A DNA stretch of 64,000 nt from Alkalicoccus daliensis (GTDB lineage Bacteria; Bacillota; Bacilli; Bacillales; Salisediminibacteriaceae), in contig NZ_FNIL01000003.1 in assembly GCF_900103955.1 (NCBI RefSeq), forward strand, positions 62,001 to 126,000. The letters are read 5' to 3'. The position numbers and the translations under genes are program-made. The notes beneath the pieces were generated by a model. It was given only the letters and a program-made list of their open reading frames with translations. It had not been told where the DNA came from and ran no database searches. This document shows, one piece after another, positions 1 to 7,826 of this stretch. Numbering within the stretch: position 1 is the first letter of the stretch; every line of letters starts with the position of its first letter.

Positions 1-193
1 GTTTTGGCAGATCCCCGCTGCCCCACGTATAGGTGCCCAGAATCAGACCATCAAGCTCCGGAATTAATTCAAGCGGGAAGTTTTCCAGTGAATACTTTAC
101 TACTGGAACTGCTTCTTCCTGCAGTTCCCCTTCAATCCAGTCTGCCAGCGTCGATGTATTTCCAGTCGAAGAATGATACACGAGCGCAATCAC
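1..193 (-). CDS. Flavodoxin-like protein, partial (cut by window start)
   Basis: Reading the minus strand from a GTG at 191-193 gives 64 codons that run off the window edge. The N-terminus carries the FMN phosphate-binding loop of flavodoxins (YHSSTGNT, residues 6-13), followed by GTYTWGSGDLP near residue 60, typical of the second FMN loop. The GTG overlaps the stop codon of nrdF (GTGA), so the two are translationally coupled. In class Ib ribonucleotide reductase operons a flavodoxin-like protein (NrdI) supplies the oxidant that assembles the Mn-tyrosyl cofactor of NrdF. That role is inferred from position; an ordinary flavodoxin electron donor is equally possible. The C-terminal part is not visible. 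Confidence 0.8.
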   Translation of the reverse strand, partial: MIALVYHSSTGNTSTLADWIEGELQEEAVPVVKYSLENFPLELIPELDGLILGTYTWGSGDLPK

Positions 194-1224
194 AGCTCAT
201 CAAATCCGTTTTTCTCTGTAACTTTGGAATAAGTCCGGGATTTCTGCTCAAAGAAATCCGATTTCGTATCATTCATCATTTCATCACTGAAGACGTGAAT
301 CCAAGGCATTGGATTGTCCCGTCCTTCATATAAATTCTGCAGGCCAAGCTGGCGCATTCTTTTATTTGCCAGATATTCCACATAGCCGTCGTACTCTTTT
401 AAATCGATACCTTCAATCCCGCTCAATATATAATGTGCCCATTCTTTCTCCAGCTGGACTGCTTTATCAATCGTGTCATAAATATACTGTTTATTTTCTT
501 CTGTCTGCAGTTCTTTATTTTCTTCCATCAGCAGTCTGATAAACTGCGAGACAAAGTAAGCATGCTGCATTTCATCCCGCTGAATATAGCTGATCATCGT
601 ACTGGTTTTCACCATTTTCTGCTGGCGCGCAAGGTGATAGAAAAATGCAAAGCCTGCGTAGAAGTATATCCCTTCTAAATTAATCGAGTTTACACAGAGC
701 TTAAACAGATTCTGAATAGATGGGTCTCTTCTGAACTCTTCATACGCATCCAGAATTAATGCATTTCTTTTTCTCACTAACGGATCATCTTTTGCCTCAT
801 TAAATCTTTTTGTCTGTTCTGTACTTGATACGAGAGAGCTCAGCACATAAGAATAGGATTCATTATGCACGGCTTCCTGCTGTGCAATTACAGCAAAGAT
901 TGCCTGGAAGCTTGGATCTGTCACATAGTCCATCACCTGCGCCATCGTCGGGGTCTGAAGACTGTCGAGTGAAGCAAGCTGTGTGTTGATTCGGAGAAAC
1001 ACATCCTTTTCCACTTCAGAAAGCTGGTCCCACTGCTTAATATCATCCTGCATATTAATTTCCTGGGCTTTCCAGAAATTAGAAAGAAGCGCCTGATACA
1101 CGTCATACATCTGTGGATAAGCAATGTCATTCCAATTTAAGATTCCTGATGCTTCCCCATTTACTATTCCGGTGGACTTGTTTGCAAACTGCGGTTGAAG
1201 CAGCTTCATTTTAGTTAAAGTCAT
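190..1224 (-). CDS. nrdF: Ribonucleoside-diphosphate reductase, beta subunit
   Basis: Small radical-generating subunit of class I ribonucleotide reductase, 344 aa, which makes the stable tyrosyl radical used by NrdE. The metal ligands and radical site are in the expected order: D87, E117 and H120 followed by Y124 (EAVHNESY, the E-x2-H-x3-Y spacing of NrdF), E184 (INLEG), then E218 and H221 (RDEMQH). The radical tyrosine is present, so this is not a tyrosine-less variant. The start is the ATG behind a GAGGAGG site rather than the longer frame that overlaps nrdE. It follows nrdE after 19 bp and overlaps the flavodoxin gene. It should be co-transcribed with nrdE under the cobalamin riboswitch. 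Confidence 0.93.
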   Translation of the reverse strand: MTLTKMKLLQPQFANKSTGIVNGEASGILNWNDIAYPQMYDVYQALLSNFWKAQEINMQDDIKQWDQLSEVEKDVFLRINTQLASLDSLQTPTMAQVMDYVTDPSFQAIFAVIAQQEAVHNESYSYVLSSLVSSTEQTKRFNEAKDDPLVRKRNALILDAYEEFRRDPSIQNLFKLCVNSINLEGIYFYAGFAFFYHLARQQKMVKTSTMISYIQRDEMQHAYFVSQFIRLLMEENKELQTEENKQYIYDTIDKAVQLEKEWAHYILSGIEGIDLKEYDGYVEYLANKRMRQLGLQNLYEGRDNPMPWIHVFSDEMMNDTKSDFFEQKSRTYSKVTEKNGFDEL

Positions 1225-1243
1225 ATTTGTAATTCCTCCTCTG

Positions 1244-3508
1244 TTATGAATGACAGCTCTCGCATTCTTCAATTTCCTGCTGAGAAGTACTGCGGATATA
1301 ATACGTAGTTTTCAGCCCCTGTCTCCAGGCTTCCAGGTGCAGATCCAGCAGCTCTTTTGCATGAATATCGTGACGCACGTACAGATTAAAACTGATCCCC
1401 TGATCTACATGGCGCTGTCTTGCAGCATTCTGGCGGATACTCCAGCGCTGATCGAGTTCATGACGCACACGCTGGTAGTAAGGATAGGTGACATGTGTTA
1501 AATCAGGAGGCGTTACCTTTAATTTGAAATTCTTTTTCTCTTCTGCATATTCCAGTGCATAAATTGGGTCAATTCCGTCCGTTGATCCAGCAATTTTCGC
1601 GGTAGAAGAGTTCGGTGCCACCGCCATCAGCCAGCCATTTCGAATCCCGGTGGTACTGATTTTTTCCTTTAATTCTTTCCACTTTCCAGATTGATAATTT
1701 CTTCTTTCAAAATACTCTCCATTTTCCCATTCAGAACCTGTAAATTTCGGGTAAGCACCTTTTTCTTCCGCCAGCTTTGCAGAAGCTTGAATTGCAGCAA
1801 AGGCAATCCGCTCATACACCTCGTCAGCTAACGTCACCGCTTCTTCCGACTCCCAGTAAATTCCCTGCTTTGCCAGCACATGATGCCAGCCGAATGTCCC
1901 GAGCCCGACAGCACGGTAATTTTTGTTCGTTGCTTCTGCCTGTCCTACAGAAAGCGTATTTAAATCAATAACGTTGTCGAGCATCCTTACCTGGATATCT
2001 GCGACTCTCTCTACCACATCATCCTCTAATACGTTGGCCAGGTGCATGGAAGAAAGGTTGCAGACAACAAAGTCTCCCGGCTTTCTTACAATGACAATAT
2101 TTCCTTCATCGTCCTGATATTCTTTTGTAATAGAAGTTGGAGACATATTCTGCGCTATTTCCGTACATAGGTTGCTGCAGAAGATAGAAGTTCGTCCATG
2201 CGCTGTTTTATTCGGGTTCTGTCTGTTTACTTCATCCCTGTAAAACATGTAAGGCGTACCGGTTTCGAGCTGCGCTACCATAATACGTTTCATGATATCC
2301 ATCGCCCGGTAAGTTTTCCGTGGAAGAAGCGGGTGTGCAACAGCTTCTTCATATTTTTCCGTAAAGTAAGCTCTGTCTGCTTCATCATAGAAATCTTCCA
2401 GTCCAAGAGCATTCCCTGCTTCGTCTTTCCATCCCATGATCTGCTTCACTTGATGCGGACAGAATAATGACCATTCGCCGATACTTTTTCCTTCATTATC
2501 TTTTTCTTCCATTTTTCTCATGAAATGGTCAGGAATGTTCACTCCAGTGAAAATATCATGAGCTTTACGGCGCTCATCCCCGTTGTTTGTTTTTAAATCC
2601 AGAAAGCCGCTCATCATATCCTTGTGGAAAATATCAAGGTATACTGCTACAGCTCCCTGCCGCTGGCCGAGCTGGTCTACACTTACTGCTGTATCATTTA
2701 AGAGGCGGATCCAGGGAATAACGCCGGACGAATTTTCCTTAAACCCTTTGATATCAGATCCTAGTGCCCGCACCTTTCCAAAATAAACGCCGATGCCGCC
2801 GCCGTCTTTACTTAAGCGGGCAATATCCCAGTTATTTAAATAAATTCCGTCCAGAGAATCTTCTACCGTATCTATAAAGCAGGAGGAAAGCTGTCCATAG
2901 CTTTTACCGGCATTCGCAAGAGTTGGCGTAGCAACGGTCATATAAAGGTTAGATAACGCCCAGTAAGCTTCTTTGATTAATCCAATTCTTTTTTCCACAG
3001 GTTCATTCTGCATTAAACTCATGGCAATGATCAGCCAGCGTTCCTGCGGCAGTTCATACACTGCTTTACTGTGATCTTTCGCTAAATATCTGTCTGCAAG
3101 TAAAAATAATCCGATAAAGGTAAACTGGTGATCCCTTTCCGGTACAAGCATCATTTCTAATTGGTCAATATCTTCTTTCGAATATTTTTCGAGCAGCGTT
3201 TCACTGTAAATCCCTTTCTGCGTAAGAGTGCGGATAAGACCGTAGACATTCGTATAAGGCTCTCCTTTACGGTTCTCTGCCGCATTCCGATATAGCTCTG
3301 CAAGGTACAGTCTTGCTGCCGCATATGTATAATCCGGCTGATCCATCGCTATTTTATTCAGTGCATCATGCAGTGCAAACTGTGTCGAAGCTTCCAGACT
3401 CATGTCTTCTTCTGCAAGTTTATCTTTAATTGGGCTGAAATCCAGCTTGTACGTATTTTCAAGTTCTTCTACTGTTGTTAAAAGCGCCGAAGCAGATGCT
3501 GTTTTCAT
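1244..3508 (-). CDS. nrdE: Ribonucleoside-diphosphate reductase, alpha subunit
   Basis: Catalytic subunit of class I ribonucleotide reductase, 754 aa, converting ribonucleoside diphosphates to deoxyribonucleotides. Active-site residues are recognisable: C210 (LSSCF) and C483 (VVCNLSS) as the redox pair, N446-C448-E450 (NLCTE) as the radical/catalytic triad, and a C-terminal C749-x2-C752 tail that would be re-reduced by thioredoxin or glutaredoxin. No clear ATP-cone is visible at the N-terminus. The start is the ATG at 3506-3508, seven bases behind AGGAGGG; the frame stays open another 17 codons upstream without a ribosome site. It is first in the operon with nrdF and a flavodoxin. A cobalamin riboswitch and an intrinsic terminator lie just upstream. 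The alternative name nrdA is possible. Confidence 0.93.
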   Translation of the reverse strand: MKTASASALLTTVEELENTYKLDFSPIKDKLAEEDMSLEASTQFALHDALNKIAMDQPDYTYAAARLYLAELYRNAAENRKGEPYTNVYGLIRTLTQKGIYSETLLEKYSKEDIDQLEMMLVPERDHQFTFIGLFLLADRYLAKDHSKAVYELPQERWLIIAMSLMQNEPVEKRIGLIKEAYWALSNLYMTVATPTLANAGKSYGQLSSCFIDTVEDSLDGIYLNNWDIARLSKDGGGIGVYFGKVRALGSDIKGFKENSSGVIPWIRLLNDTAVSVDQLGQRQGAVAVYLDIFHKDMMSGFLDLKTNNGDERRKAHDIFTGVNIPDHFMRKMEEKDNEGKSIGEWSLFCPHQVKQIMGWKDEAGNALGLEDFYDEADRAYFTEKYEEAVAHPLLPRKTYRAMDIMKRIMVAQLETGTPYMFYRDEVNRQNPNKTAHGRTSIFCSNLCTEIAQNMSPTSITKEYQDDEGNIVIVRKPGDFVVCNLSSMHLANVLEDDVVERVADIQVRMLDNVIDLNTLSVGQAEATNKNYRAVGLGTFGWHHVLAKQGIYWESEEAVTLADEVYERIAFAAIQASAKLAEEKGAYPKFTGSEWENGEYFERRNYQSGKWKELKEKISTTGIRNGWLMAVAPNSSTAKIAGSTDGIDPIYALEYAEEKKNFKLKVTPPDLTHVTYPYYQRVRHELDQRWSIRQNAARQRHVDQGISFNLYVRHDIHAKELLDLHLEAWRQGLKTTYYIRSTSQQEIEECESCHS

Positions 3509-3568
3509 GAGTAAATCCCTCCTGATTCTAATTGTTTTTACCGTTAAAATATTTTTCATAAGTTAACA

Positions 3569-3606
3569 ATAAAAAAACTCTTCCTTTTCTCCGGAAGAGT
3601 TTTCGT
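3569..3606 (-). terminator. Intrinsic terminator in the nrdE leader
   Basis: On the minus strand a 10-bp perfect stem (arms 3593-3602 and 3575-3584, AAACTCTTCC) is followed directly by a run of seven T. It sits between the cobalamin riboswitch and the nrdE start codon. This is the usual layout of a transcription-attenuating riboswitch: ligand binding would favour this hairpin and switch off nrdEF. Confidence 0.85.
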
Positions 3607-3639
3607 GATAAGAGCACAGCACAGAATTACAGGGAACAT

Positions 3640-3870
3640 CCCCTTCAACCCGCAGCCGCCTCTTATCCTCATTCCCCGAAGAATAGAAACTTGATAGAAT
3701 AATGGCAGGTCTCCTGGCTCATGCTTCTTTCTCAGCAGTTTCCCTTCCCATATCAGTGCCGTTAAGCTACTCTGATACAGTGGATCCAACTCCTTCGTCA
3801 GCACTTACAGTTGCGGGGACAGCTTCGGCTTTTACCGAATTCCCTTTTCAGCCGCTCTGCGGCACCAATT
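3640..3870 (-). ncRNA. Cobalamin (B12) riboswitch
   Basis: The minus strand contains the conserved blocks of a class I cobalamin aptamer in order. A GC-rich helix ends in GGTGCCGCAGAGCGGC (about 3851-3866) and runs into GAAAAGGGAA. Next comes the core CCCGCAACTGTAAGTGCTGA, then GATATGGGAAGG, and finally the B12 box AGCCAGGAGACCTGCC (3704-3719). A terminator hairpin follows at 3575-3602, then nrdE. B12 riboswitches normally repress transport or synthesis of B12 or B12-independent isoenzymes. Here the target is a B12-independent ribonucleotide reductase. Outer borders are approximate, since the peripheral helices were not folded. Confidence 0.93.
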
Positions 3871-3967
3871 ATTCCATGCATACTATATTTAGTTGTTTCT
3901 TAACAGACAGAAACTATATGTTGATTATATTACGTGTCTTCCCGAGATATTGCAAGATTAAACTATA

Positions 3968-4123
3968 GAATTTGTAGCATTTTATAACGAACGTAGGAAA
4001 GATGTAATTGCAGAGGGGAAATATTTGAATAGCAGATTTTTGGAGATTGAGCTTTCTGAAAGAAATAAAATGCGTTTTGAATTTATGTATAAAATTGGTG
4101 CTTATACAAAGCACAGCTTTTAA
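3968..4123 (+). other. Possible small ORF or gene remnant
   Basis: A 52-codon open frame with protein-like composition (ends ERNKMRFEFMYKIGAYTKHSF-like, highly charged) runs to a TAA at 4121-4123. It has no ATG at its head. A TTG at about codon 21 has an AGAGGGG motif six bases upstream, giving 32 aa. I do not recognise it. It could be a degraded gene end or chance. Confidence 0.2.
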
Positions 4124-4140
4124 AGTATAGCAGGAAACAT

Positions 4141-4182
4141 ATTTACCCCGCTATCTTTTTCTTAAAAAAAAGCAGGGTAAAT
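4141..4182. terminator. Inverted repeat, possible terminator
   Basis: Twelve-base arms (ATTTACCCCGCT and AGCAGGGTAAAT, one mismatch) surround an A/T-rich loop. It lies downstream of the DUF4190 gene on the minus strand. There is no clean T-run after the stem on either strand, so termination is only a possibility. Confidence 0.4.
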
Positions 4183-4221
4183 ATGGGGGATCATCTTTAA
4201 CAAATAACTTCAACCGGTTTA

Positions 4222-4509
4222 TTAAGCGATAACAAAAAAGATAAATAACAGCAATAATACCTGGATCGCTGCCGTTGCAATGCTACAGATTATTCCGCCC
4301 CAGGCAAGGCCTTTTCCGGGCTGAGGATTTTCGTTAATTTCCTTTAAAGCAAGTATTCCTACAATAAGGCCAGGAACAGCAATTACCAGGCTGTATATTC
4401 CAATTAAAAGAGCAGTGAGCAGCGCAGTAATTCCCAGAATAAATGAGACAAGAGATTTTGTATTTCTTCCGGGCGGTGCTCCCTTTCCTTCAAACGAGCC
4501 AGAAGTCAT
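4222..4509 (-). CDS. DUF4190-type small membrane protein
   Basis: A 95-aa protein with a short Gly/Pro-rich N-terminal head, then two hydrophobic helices (about residues 20-52 and 70-95) separated by a loop with ALKEINENPQPGKG. The pattern LGI-x-A-L... GIL-ALKEI... GKGLAWGGI is typical of DUF4190 proteins, which are small integral membrane proteins of unknown function in Gram-positive bacteria. A GGAGG site precedes the ATG. It stands alone; neighbours give no functional clue. Confidence 0.75.
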   Translation of the reverse strand: MTSGSFEGKGAPPGRNTKSLVSFILGITALLTALLIGIYSLVIAVPGLIVGILALKEINENPQPGKGLAWGGIICSIATAAIQVLLLLFIFFVIA

Positions 4510-4581
4510 TTTTGTTTCCTCCTGATAATAATATTTAAGATCTTTCCATTGTAATTTTAAAATTTAAAGCAGCTGCCGTTG

Positions 4582-5349
4582 TTATTCTTTCTTCCATCCA
4601 TTAATAAAATACTGGAGCGTCCTGCTTTCTTCCTCAGACAAACTGCCGTTGTTTTCTTCGAGCGCACGGCGGACAGCTGTTTCCTCCCCTTGAAATTCCA
4701 GCATGGCTTCTGCCGTTCTTCTTAAAAAATCTGTTTCCTGCAGATATTCATTTCTCGTAATAGGTTTCCAATGGGAAACAATATATGTTTCTGCTTTATA
4801 ATCTTCTATACGGTCCAGCATTTTAATCGTTTCTTCGGGCGTGAACTTCCATTCCGAAGCATATAAATCCGGCGCAAGCACATCGGCAAGAAACAAAGTT
4901 TTTTCTTCTTTTACATACACTACCAGTCCATCAGGGGAATGATTGCCCCCCACCTGTGTTAATACACACGTAACTCCGCCTAAATCCAAAGTCAGTTCAT
5001 TACTAAAGGTGATGGTAGGTAAAACAATGCGGATATTTCTTTTTATCGGAAATTCTTTTTTTATTGCGTCTGCGCAGAACTCTATTTCTATCCCTTTTTC
5101 CACCCGGTTGTCCAGAGAATCATCGTCCCAGGAGAAGGGTTTAAGAGCTTCAATACCTGCTTTTGTATCTTCAGTGGCAATGGTTGGAATTCTCGTCAGG
5201 GCAGACATTCCAAATACGTGATCCCAATGCCAGTGAGTAATAGCTACCAGGGAAGGTGCTTGTATTCCATGTCCTGTTAATTCATCAAGAAAAAGACGTG
5301 CATGCGCTTCAGAATTCCCTGCATCAATATCTTCTCCTTTCCTTCTCAC
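4582..5349 (-). CDS. Metallo-beta-lactamase-fold hydrolase, N-terminally short
   Basis: The metallo-beta-lactamase-fold zinc signature THWHWDH lies at residues 38-44, with GGNHSPDG near residue 135, FLADVLAPD near 154 and IVSHWKP near 187 as the remaining metal-site segments. Full-length relatives have two beta-strands of about 35 residues before the motif written here as IDAGNSEAH; those strands are missing. The frame is closed by a TAA two codons before the GTG start, and no good ribosome site precedes that GTG. The gene is therefore probably 5'-truncated or frameshifted upstream of 5349, and may not make an active enzyme. The substrate is unknown. Confidence 0.6.
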   Translation of the reverse strand: MRRKGEDIDAGNSEAHARLFLDELTGHGIQAPSLVAITHWHWDHVFGMSALTRIPTIATEDTKAGIEALKPFSWDDDSLDNRVEKGIEIEFCADAIKKEFPIKRNIRIVLPTITFSNELTLDLGGVTCVLTQVGGNHSPDGLVVYVKEEKTLFLADVLAPDLYASEWKFTPEETIKMLDRIEDYKAETYIVSHWKPITRNEYLQETDFLRRTAEAMLEFQGEETAVRRALEENNGSLSEEESRTLQYFINGWKKE

Positions 5350-5498
5350 ACTTTATCATAATCATGGACTGGATATACAGCAGCAAATAAAATGCATGTT
5401 TCCGGAAAGATATTCTAAGGTATTACTTTCGTAGATGAAAAAAAGACTTAAGAGATTTAGATTGATCCAGACAGCATGTGTTGAAAGAGGTGGTGCGC

Positions 5499-6599
5499 AT
5501 GGAAGCAGCGTCATATTTTTTCACTGATTATGAAACTTCAAGAAACCATTTTCAGACGAGGCTATTCGATATGAAAAAAAAGTGGCCGAAAGCTTCTCAT
5601 CAACAATGGTTCTCTGGAAATCAAAATGAAGATAATTCTACTGATATCCTGCTTGCAGACAGCTTAAAAAGTACTGAAAAGCTTCTTATCATCACCACCG
5701 GGTTACATGGAATAGAAGGATATGCAGGGAGCGCTGGATTAAACTTGTTTCTTGATGAAATTATGAATTATCTTAATCCTTCCACTACCGGTATTCGTTT
5801 AATTCATGCAGTAAATCCTTGGGGCATGAAACACTTTCGAAGAGTGACGAAAGGTAATATTGATTTGAACCGGAACTTCCATCGGATCTGGGCGGAAATC
5901 ACCGGACACTGCCCAGAGATTTATAGTAAAAATAATGAATTATTTCTTCTGGATAAATTAGAAAACGTTAATTCTGCAAAGATAGAAAAGAAATTAACTT
6001 TAGATTATTCTGAAAGCGAATTGAAAAAATTAAAAAATTTTCCTGAAGGACAACACCGGCACGCACATGGCTTATATTACGGCGGTATCACATTAAATAA
6101 AAAAGCGCAGCAACTAGCAATAGCTTTTTCTGAATGGGCTCAAAATTACGAAGAGATACTTCATATTGACCTTCATACAGGAGGAGGTCCCAAAAATAAG
6201 CTGACAATGATTTTTTCTGAAAATGACCCTCGAACCGAAGATCAGCTTCGCGCCGACATTCACTTTCCCCTTGTTTCAAAAGCTGAGGCTTTATTGTCAC
6301 TTGGGGCCTCCACCGCAAGACTGCAGGAATTTCTGCAGAATACTTATCCTGAAAAAAAGATTACTTCCTCGGTATTTGAAATGGGTACAGTAAAAGAAGA
6401 CCTCTCAGGATACAAATTTGTAAGCAGCACCATGATTCTGGAAAACTATTTTTATTGGAATGAGAACTTAACTGAAGAAGCAAAAAACAGATTTTTTCAT
6501 CTTTTTTATCCTGCATCCACTGACTGGCAGCATGCATATTTACGAGAATCCTATAAAGCTATGCTCGCCCTGCTTTCCTCTGAAGGGTTTATCAACTGA
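5499..6599 (+). CDS. DUF2817 family, M14-like zinc carboxypeptidase/deacylase
   Basis: 366 aa. Residues typical of the zinc-peptidase-like DUF2817 family are present: LHGIEGYAG (H-x2-E metal ligands, about residue 75), a downstream DLNRNF block (about residue 125) and LHIDLHTGGGP (about residue 225), which holds the third ligand histidine. SSVFEMGTV near the end holds the likely catalytic Glu. The ATG at 5499 follows GAGGTGG; a GTG/TTG cluster seven codons earlier is less well placed. There is no signal peptide, so it is probably cytoplasmic. It is monocistronic, converging on the ABC exporter genes. The natural substrate is not known. Confidence 0.8.
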   Translation: MEAASYFFTDYETSRNHFQTRLFDMKKKWPKASHQQWFSGNQNEDNSTDILLADSLKSTEKLLIITTGLHGIEGYAGSAGLNLFLDEIMNYLNPSTTGIRLIHAVNPWGMKHFRRVTKGNIDLNRNFHRIWAEITGHCPEIYSKNNELFLLDKLENVNSAKIEKKLTLDYSESELKKLKNFPEGQHRHAHGLYYGGITLNKKAQQLAIAFSEWAQNYEEILHIDLHTGGGPKNKLTMIFSENDPRTEDQLRADIHFPLVSKAEALLSLGASTARLQEFLQNTYPEKKITSSVFEMGTVKEDLSGYKFVSSTMILENYFYWNENLTEEAKNRFFHLFYPASTDWQHAYLRESYKAMLALLSSEGFIN

Positions 6600-6648
6600 C
6601 CCCTCTAAAGCAAATCCTTTCAATAAAAACATTACACCTAAACGAATA

Positions 6649-6677
6649 AGAGAGCAGGAATCTACTTCCTGCTCTCT
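6649..6677. terminator. Bidirectional terminator between convergent genes
   Basis: Perfect 12-bp arms (AGAGAGCAGGAA at 6649-6660, complement at 6666-6677) with a 5-base loop lie between the DUF2817 gene and the convergent ABC-2 permease gene. The flanking T-runs are weak on both sides. Confidence 0.6.
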
Positions 6678-6722
6678 AAGTTTCAATAAATTCTTTTGCA
6701 GACTCCGCAGCTTTAAACCTGC

Positions 6723-7826
6723 TTATGCCCGCCGTTCCATTAAATTTATTCCTATGCCCATCGTTATTACTCCCATTAAAACAAGAATGGATAAGGCACC
6801 TGTTATTTCTCCTAAGCTTTGATTTAAGAGTGCGGCCCCTTTGAGCGCCTCCATCCCATAATACATCGGCATTACTTTGGACAGCATTACTATCACTTCA
6901 TTTGTAACAATTTCTACCGGCCAGAAAGCACCTCCAAGCATTGCCATGGCGGTTGCAGTTATTGGAATTACCGCCTGCAGCTGCTGTGGAGAAGTAACTA
7001 ACCCGATTAAAAGCATCCCTACAGAGACAATTGTAAATGTGAAGCAAGCGACAATAATCATCAAAATTCCAAAGTGAGCTTCTATTTGAAAACCCAACAT
7101 ATATTTAAAAAATATGAATATAAGAATTATCTGCAAATAACCTACCAAAAAGCAGTACGCAACATGTCCTGCATACACCTGCCATTTTTGAAGCGGAGAT
7201 ACAATCAGCCGGTTCCACGTCCCGTCTCTTTTTTCTTCAGCGACATTTGATAAGCTGAAAATAATTGTATATATAGAGAAGAACAATGTCATTCCAAACA
7301 GCGCCTGTAAATTTTCATCATATACGAAACCGCTGCTTTCTCCGTTGATCGTCTCCATATTGAGTGCCAATACCGGACTAATCCTTTCCTCTGCTATCGC
7401 GGCTCTGATATTTTCCTCCTCCACAGCAGCTTCTGCCGCTGCCAGACGGAGCTCCTCGGTAAATACCTGCTGTATATAATTGGCTGCAATTTGATAACTT
7501 TGCTCATCAACCGCCACCAGCATTCTGTAATCATCGTCTCTTATTTCAAGCGCCATGTTCCTGTCGCCCTGTACAATAGAATTTCTTGCTTCTTCTTCCT
7601 CCACTAATACAAATTCAAAGGATTCGGATGCATTCAGCAGTTGTATCCAGTAGTCTGCCTGCTCCTGTGTTGTATTATCACCTGCATAAGACTGTATTGT
7701 TATTTTATCTCCTGTGTCGTTTCCACCCAGAAAAAACACAAAAAATAAAGTTAAAACGAAAAATGATACTACAAGTAATGGCTTTCTTCTAAATCGCTGC
7801 AGCTGCAGAATAAAAATAGACTTCAT
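6723..7826 (-). CDS. ABC-2 type exporter permease
   Basis: 367 aa. One N-terminal membrane helix (about 15-35) is followed by a large acidic extracytoplasmic domain (about 40-170), then five hydrophobic segments in the C-terminal half. This is the usual build of ABC-2 permeases of the YhaP/NatB/DrrB kind. The motif AEEKRDGTWNRLIVSP just after the second helix is characteristic of the family. Its start codon overlaps the end of the upstream permease gene by 4 bp. With the second permease and the ATPase it should form one exporter. Drug, lipid or peptide export is likely but not determined. Confidence 0.85.
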   Translation of the reverse strand: MKSIFILQLQRFRRKPLLVVSFFVLTLFFVFFLGGNDTGDKITIQSYAGDNTTQEQADYWIQLLNASESFEFVLVEEEEARNSIVQGDRNMALEIRDDDYRMLVAVDEQSYQIAANYIQQVFTEELRLAAAEAAVEEENIRAAIAEERISPVLALNMETINGESSGFVYDENLQALFGMTLFFSIYTIIFSLSNVAEEKRDGTWNRLIVSPLQKWQVYAGHVAYCFLVGYLQIILIFIFFKYMLGFQIEAHFGILMIIVACFTFTIVSVGMLLIGLVTSPQQLQAVIPITATAMAMLGGAFWPVEIVTNEVIVMLSKVMPMYYGMEALKGAALLNQSLGEITGALSILVLMGVITMGIGINLMERRA

